Shown in pieces: positions 33,237 through 36,074 of a stretch of DNA of 36,074 nucleotides. A program made the translations under genes and the position numbers. Positions within the stretch are counted from its first letter, which is position 1; each line of letters starts with the position of its first letter. The notes beneath the pieces were generated by a model. That model had not been told where the DNA came from, made no database searches, and saw only the letters and a program-made list of their open reading frames with translations. Source of the DNA: CAWUKT01 sp963923035 (GTDB lineage: Bacteria; Bacteroidota; Bacteroidia; J057; JADKCL01). The DNA is taken from positions 1 through 36,074 of the forward strand of contig CAWUKT010000074.1 of NCBI GenBank assembly GCA_963923035.1, in the 5' to 3' direction.

Positions 33237-35879
33237 ATGATTCGAAGTGCGCTTCTCCTATCTCTGCTCTTTTTGTTGGCCCTTCCCGGATGGAGCCACA
33301 AGGTTGAGTTGCCGACCGGATTTGTGATCGAAAAGACTTTTATAAGTGGTCTGGAGCAACCTACCGATCTCAAAATTGCGCCTGATGGCCGCATCTTCAT
33401 CGCGGAAAAAGAAGGGACAATCAAGATCGTAGAGAACGGGGTTCTCCTGGACCAGCCCTTTTACAAGGTCAATACCCAGGCCCCCAACGAGCGGGGATTG
33501 TTTGGCATTGCCTTCGACCCTGATTTTGAAGCCAACGGATACATTTATCTCCACTATACCCATCCCATCGAGAGCTATAACCTGGTAACCCGGGTCACCT
33601 CCTCGGGCAATGGCGCCATCCCGGGGAGTGAAGTCGAACTCATTCGCCTGGATCAGACTTTCTCCGCCTTCCACAACGGAGGGGCTTTGGTTTTTGATCC
33701 CACGGGGAAATTGTTGGTGGCCACCGGAGATGGGACCTCGCTTGGGCAGCCCCAGGAACTGACGTCCACCTTGGGCAAGATTTTGCGCTTCAATCCCGAC
33801 GGGACCATCCCCACCGACAACCCGTTTTACAACCAGACGACCGGAATCCACCGCGCGATCGCTGCCTATGGTTTCCGGAATCCGTATACCATGGCCATCT
33901 CTCGGAATTCAGGTAAAATCTTCATCAATGACGTTGGGAACATCGATTACGAGGAGATCAATGAATTTGTATTGGGTAAAAACTACGGTTGGGGGGAAGT
34001 AGAAGGGCCTTTGAATGGAGCCTCGCCCCCCGATGGCAATTACCTTGATCCGGTTTATGCCTATGACCACAGCAATGGCTGTGCCGTGGTAGGGGCCTCA
34101 TTTTACGAACCTGCTGTCAACCTCTTTCCGGCTGAATATGTGGGGAAATTCTTCTTCCTCGACCTCTGTGACGAGCGGCTTTACTATATGGACCCGGAAA
34201 ATTATGAAGTCACCGAGTTTGCCAGCGAACTAGGAGCGACTTACAACAATCTGGAAGTAGGGCCCGATGGAAACCTCTATCTGATCAGTATCCTGGATGG
34301 AAACCTGTCCAAAATCTCCTTTGTGGGCACCGATTCTCCGCCTTTGATCTCGGTCCAACCGGTTTCGAAAGTTGCGGCAGTCAGTGAAGATGTGCTGTTC
34401 TCGGTGGACGCCAATGGAGAGGATTTGAACTTTCGTTGGTTTCGGAATGGAAATCTGATCCAGGATGGGGACAACGGAGTGGTGGTCCTGAACCAGGTCC
34501 AGCTTTCAGACGATCAATCCGAGATTTTCGTCGAGGTCTCGAATCGATACGGGACGGTGGCTTCCAACAAGGTCAATCTGACCGTCGTGGACGGCTCCCG
34601 GCCAAGTATCCAGTTCCAAAATGTCCCGGCCACCTATGCCGGCGGCGATACCCTCACCTTCGGTGCCCTCGTGACCGATCCTGATCAGGCAGCAGTCCTG
34701 CCCCAGAATCTCACCTGGACCATTGATCTCCACCACGATTCCCATACCCATCCCGCGATGGCGCCAACTTCCGGCATGGATGCCGGAACCTTTGTGGTCG
34801 AGACCTATGGCGAGGTAGATACCAACGTCTTTTTCCGCATCCACTTGACCGCGATGGATAGCAGCGGACTCAGTTCCGAAAGTTTTATCGATGTTCTACC
34901 CCAAAAAGTAACGCTTTGGATCACCTCAGAGCCGCCGGGCGTCGAGGTCAATATTGATGGGATTACCGAAAGCACAGATTTTCCGCTCCGAAGCGTGAAG
35001 CGCATGAACCGGACCATTGCCGTGCCTCCCTTCGCGGTGGTCGGCGATTCCCTCTACCAATTCAAAAATTGGACCGATGGGCCCGATACCCTGATCCGGT
35101 CCTTCCTGGCCGGGAACGATACCGTTTCCTTCAATTTGAATGCTGTGGAGGAATACATTGCCTGTATTCCCGCCGTCGGCAACCTGGACTGGTTCATCGG
35201 CAACGGCGACGAAAAGGAATACTATTCCTCCTATGAAGTCACCAGCGTCAAAGAAAACTGGGATGTATTGCACCCCTTCCTCAATATAAACCCTCCCTTC
35301 CCGGAGGATTATTACTCGGCTCAATGGACTGGGACCATTCATCCCCCCGTCACGGGGATGTACACCTTCTACCTGTTCCACGACGGTATGGTAAGCCTTG
35401 AATTGGACGGTGAAATGCTGATTGAAAATTCGGTGGCCAATGATCTCCTGGGGGAAGATACCATTCAGGTGTGGCTCGAAGCGGGCGGAAACCTCGAATT
35501 GAAGCTCGAATATGAGCACTATGATCGAATCTCCCGGGTAGAATTGGACTGGAGTTTCTCGATTGTCGACCGGTACAATGTGCCCTTCTCCAAGAAATAC
35601 CCCCGGGAAAACCTCAACCTGGATGAGGATGGGATCATGGTCTTCCCCAATCCTACCCCTGATCCGATTGTCTATCTGTATTTCGATCCGGAGAAATATC
35701 CCGCAACCCACATGACGGTGCAAATCTTCGATGATGTCGGCCGCTTTTGTCGCTCTGACGAAGCCGAGCTGGAGAAAGGGATCTATCCGCTTTCCGTTTC
35801 TGATTTCCCCGATGGCCTGTACTACCTGAGGATTTCCATTGGCGATCAGGAAAAGACCTTGAAGTTCATCAAGCATTGA
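33237..35879 (+). CDS. T9SS-secreted PQQ-dependent sugar dehydrogenase-like protein with PA14 domain
   Basis: An 880-residue secreted protein. After a signal peptide (ending A-L-P-G-W-S-H) comes a six-bladed propeller like soluble glucose/aldose dehydrogenase (about 25-355). It shows F-H-N-G-G-A-L-V-F-D-P-T-G-K, L-G-K-I-L-R-F-N-P-D-G and Y-G-F-R-N-P-Y-T-M-A. These propellers bind PQQ and calcium and oxidise sugars; activity here is inferred. Then follow an Ig-like domain (about 363-450), a second beta domain (about 453-550), a short PEGA-like stretch from 557, a PA14 domain (about 655-780; A-Q-W-T-G-T-I-H-P-P, Y-T-F-Y-L-F-H-D-G) and a type IX secretion sorting domain from about 799 (F-P-N-P ... 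G-L-Y-Y-L-R-I ... L-K-F-I-K-H). It should be carried over the outer membrane and anchored or released at the surface. It is transcribed alone. Confidence 0.88.
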   Translation: MIRSALLLSLLFLLALPGWSHKVELPTGFVIEKTFISGLEQPTDLKIAPDGRIFIAEKEGTIKIVENGVLLDQPFYKVNTQAPNERGLFGIAFDPDFEANGYIYLHYTHPIESYNLVTRVTSSGNGAIPGSEVELIRLDQTFSAFHNGGALVFDPTGKLLVATGDGTSLGQPQELTSTLGKILRFNPDGTIPTDNPFYNQTTGIHRAIAAYGFRNPYTMAISRNSGKIFINDVGNIDYEEINEFVLGKNYGWGEVEGPLNGASPPDGNYLDPVYAYDHSNGCAVVGASFYEPAVNLFPAEYVGKFFFLDLCDERLYYMDPENYEVTEFASELGATYNNLEVGPDGNLYLISILDGNLSKISFVGTDSPPLISVQPVSKVAAVSEDVLFSVDANGEDLNFRWFRNGNLIQDGDNGVVVLNQVQLSDDQSEIFVEVSNRYGTVASNKVNLTVVDGSRPSIQFQNVPATYAGGDTLTFGALVTDPDQAAVLPQNLTWTIDLHHDSHTHPAMAPTSGMDAGTFVVETYGEVDTNVFFRIHLTAMDSSGLSSESFIDVLPQKVTLWITSEPPGVEVNIDGITESTDFPLRSVKRMNRTIAVPPFAVVGDSLYQFKNWTDGPDTLIRSFLAGNDTVSFNLNAVEEYIACIPAVGNLDWFIGNGDEKEYYSSYEVTSVKENWDVLHPFLNINPPFPEDYYSAQWTGTIHPPVTGMYTFYLFHDGMVSLELDGEMLIENSVANDLLGEDTIQVWLEAGGNLELKLEYEHYDRISRVELDWSFSIVDRYNVPFSKKYPRENLNLDEDGIMVFPNPTPDPIVYLYFDPEKYPATHMTVQIFDDVGRFCRSDEAELEKGIYPLSVSDFPDGLYYLRISIGDQEKTLKFIKH

Positions 35880-36022
35880 TCACTGGGGGCAAAATGTAGC
35901 CCTAGTTCCCCGGCAGCAATGAATTTGGTGTCTTCGGCCCTCCATTTCTCTTCGTTTTCGCAAGAGCAATGGGAGGAATATCCCCCTGACACACTTCCCT
36001 GAACACTCCTCGGTCTGGGAGC

Positions 36023-36074
36023 GCGCGACCGCGGTGCCCGGCCGCGCGACCGCGGTTCCAGACCGCGATGCCGC
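36023..36074. repeat. GC-rich 21-bp tandem repeats, cut by window edge
   Basis: Two full copies of a 21-bp unit (36023-36043 and 36044-36064) both begin GCGCGACCGCGGT and continue NCC-NG-N-CC. A third, degenerate copy starts at about 36065 and leaves the window. Upstream, CGGTCTGGGA at 36011-36020 is the near inverse complement of TTCCAGACCG in the second copy, so the array also has palindromic structure. It lies about 145 bases after the sugar dehydrogenase stop in otherwise non-coding DNA. Its full extent cannot be seen. Confidence 0.6.

Noticed and set aside
33053..33424. N-terminal extension of the TlpA-like frame
   Set aside because: It would run under the divergent sugar dehydrogenase start and would place the lipoprotein signal internally.

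Overview
The window looks like a chromosome segment of a Bacteroidota bacterium, probably of the Saprospiria lineage (Saprospira, Lewinella or Haliscomenobacter type). The pointers are a type IX secretion (T9SS) sorting domain on the last protein, promoters of the Bacteroidota form TTG-N20/21-TAnnTTTG, a tape-measure protein of the Bacteroidota contractile injection system type, short-HTH Crp/Fnr and outer-membrane barrel proteins, and a carotenoid cluster with the gene set expected for saproxanthin-type monocyclic carotenoids. The lineage is inferred; there is no rRNA gene in the window.

Layout. (1) 1-6488: the 3' part of a very large acidic gene for a contractile-injection-system tape-measure protein. 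It enters from the left edge inside 60-residue acidic repeats, is split by an apparent one-base frameshift at a G5 run (5234-5238), and ends at a clear terminator. (2) 6676-12598: a divergent class III aminotransferase with a possible coupled small ORF, an ankyrin-repeat protein, and two paralogous helical proteins of unknown function. (3) 12599-13259: a gap with an orphan plus-strand terminator. (4) 13260-17447 (minus): trkA-trkH potassium uptake pair and an alkylglycerol-monooxygenase-like membrane hydroxylase. (5) 17546-19951 (plus): promoter plus three tightly packed genes: a TIGR04222-type membrane protein ending in a nine-cysteine tail, a DUF692/MNIO iron oxidase, and a small partner protein. 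This is a candidate post-translational cysteine-modification (RiPP-like) system and the most interesting locus here. (6) 20012-24832: RDD membrane protein, two outer-membrane barrel proteins behind a Crp/Fnr regulator, NADP-isocitrate dehydrogenase, and a small lipoprotein. (7) 24873-31177 (minus): seven-gene carotenoid operon crtI-crtB-idi-crtD-cruF-crtZ-crtYcd with overlaps or gaps of a few bases at nearly every junction. (8) 31445-36074: secreted MORN-repeat protein, TlpA-like lipoprotein with a degenerate CxxC, a T9SS-secreted PQQ-type sugar dehydrogenase with PA14 domain, and GC-rich 21-bp tandem repeats running off the right edge.

How the genes work together. In the carotenoid operon, Idi supplies prenyl precursor, CrtB makes phytoene, CrtI makes lycopene, CrtYcd closes one or both ends, CruF hydrates the open psi end, CrtD adds the 3',4' double bond and CrtZ hydroxylates the ring. 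Together they predict saproxanthin; no ketolase or 2'-hydroxylase is visible and GGPP synthase lies elsewhere. In the MNIO locus, the membrane protein's Cys tail is the likely substrate, the MNIO enzyme the modifier, and the third protein the substrate-presenting partner. All functions are read from motifs by eye; no database search was run.
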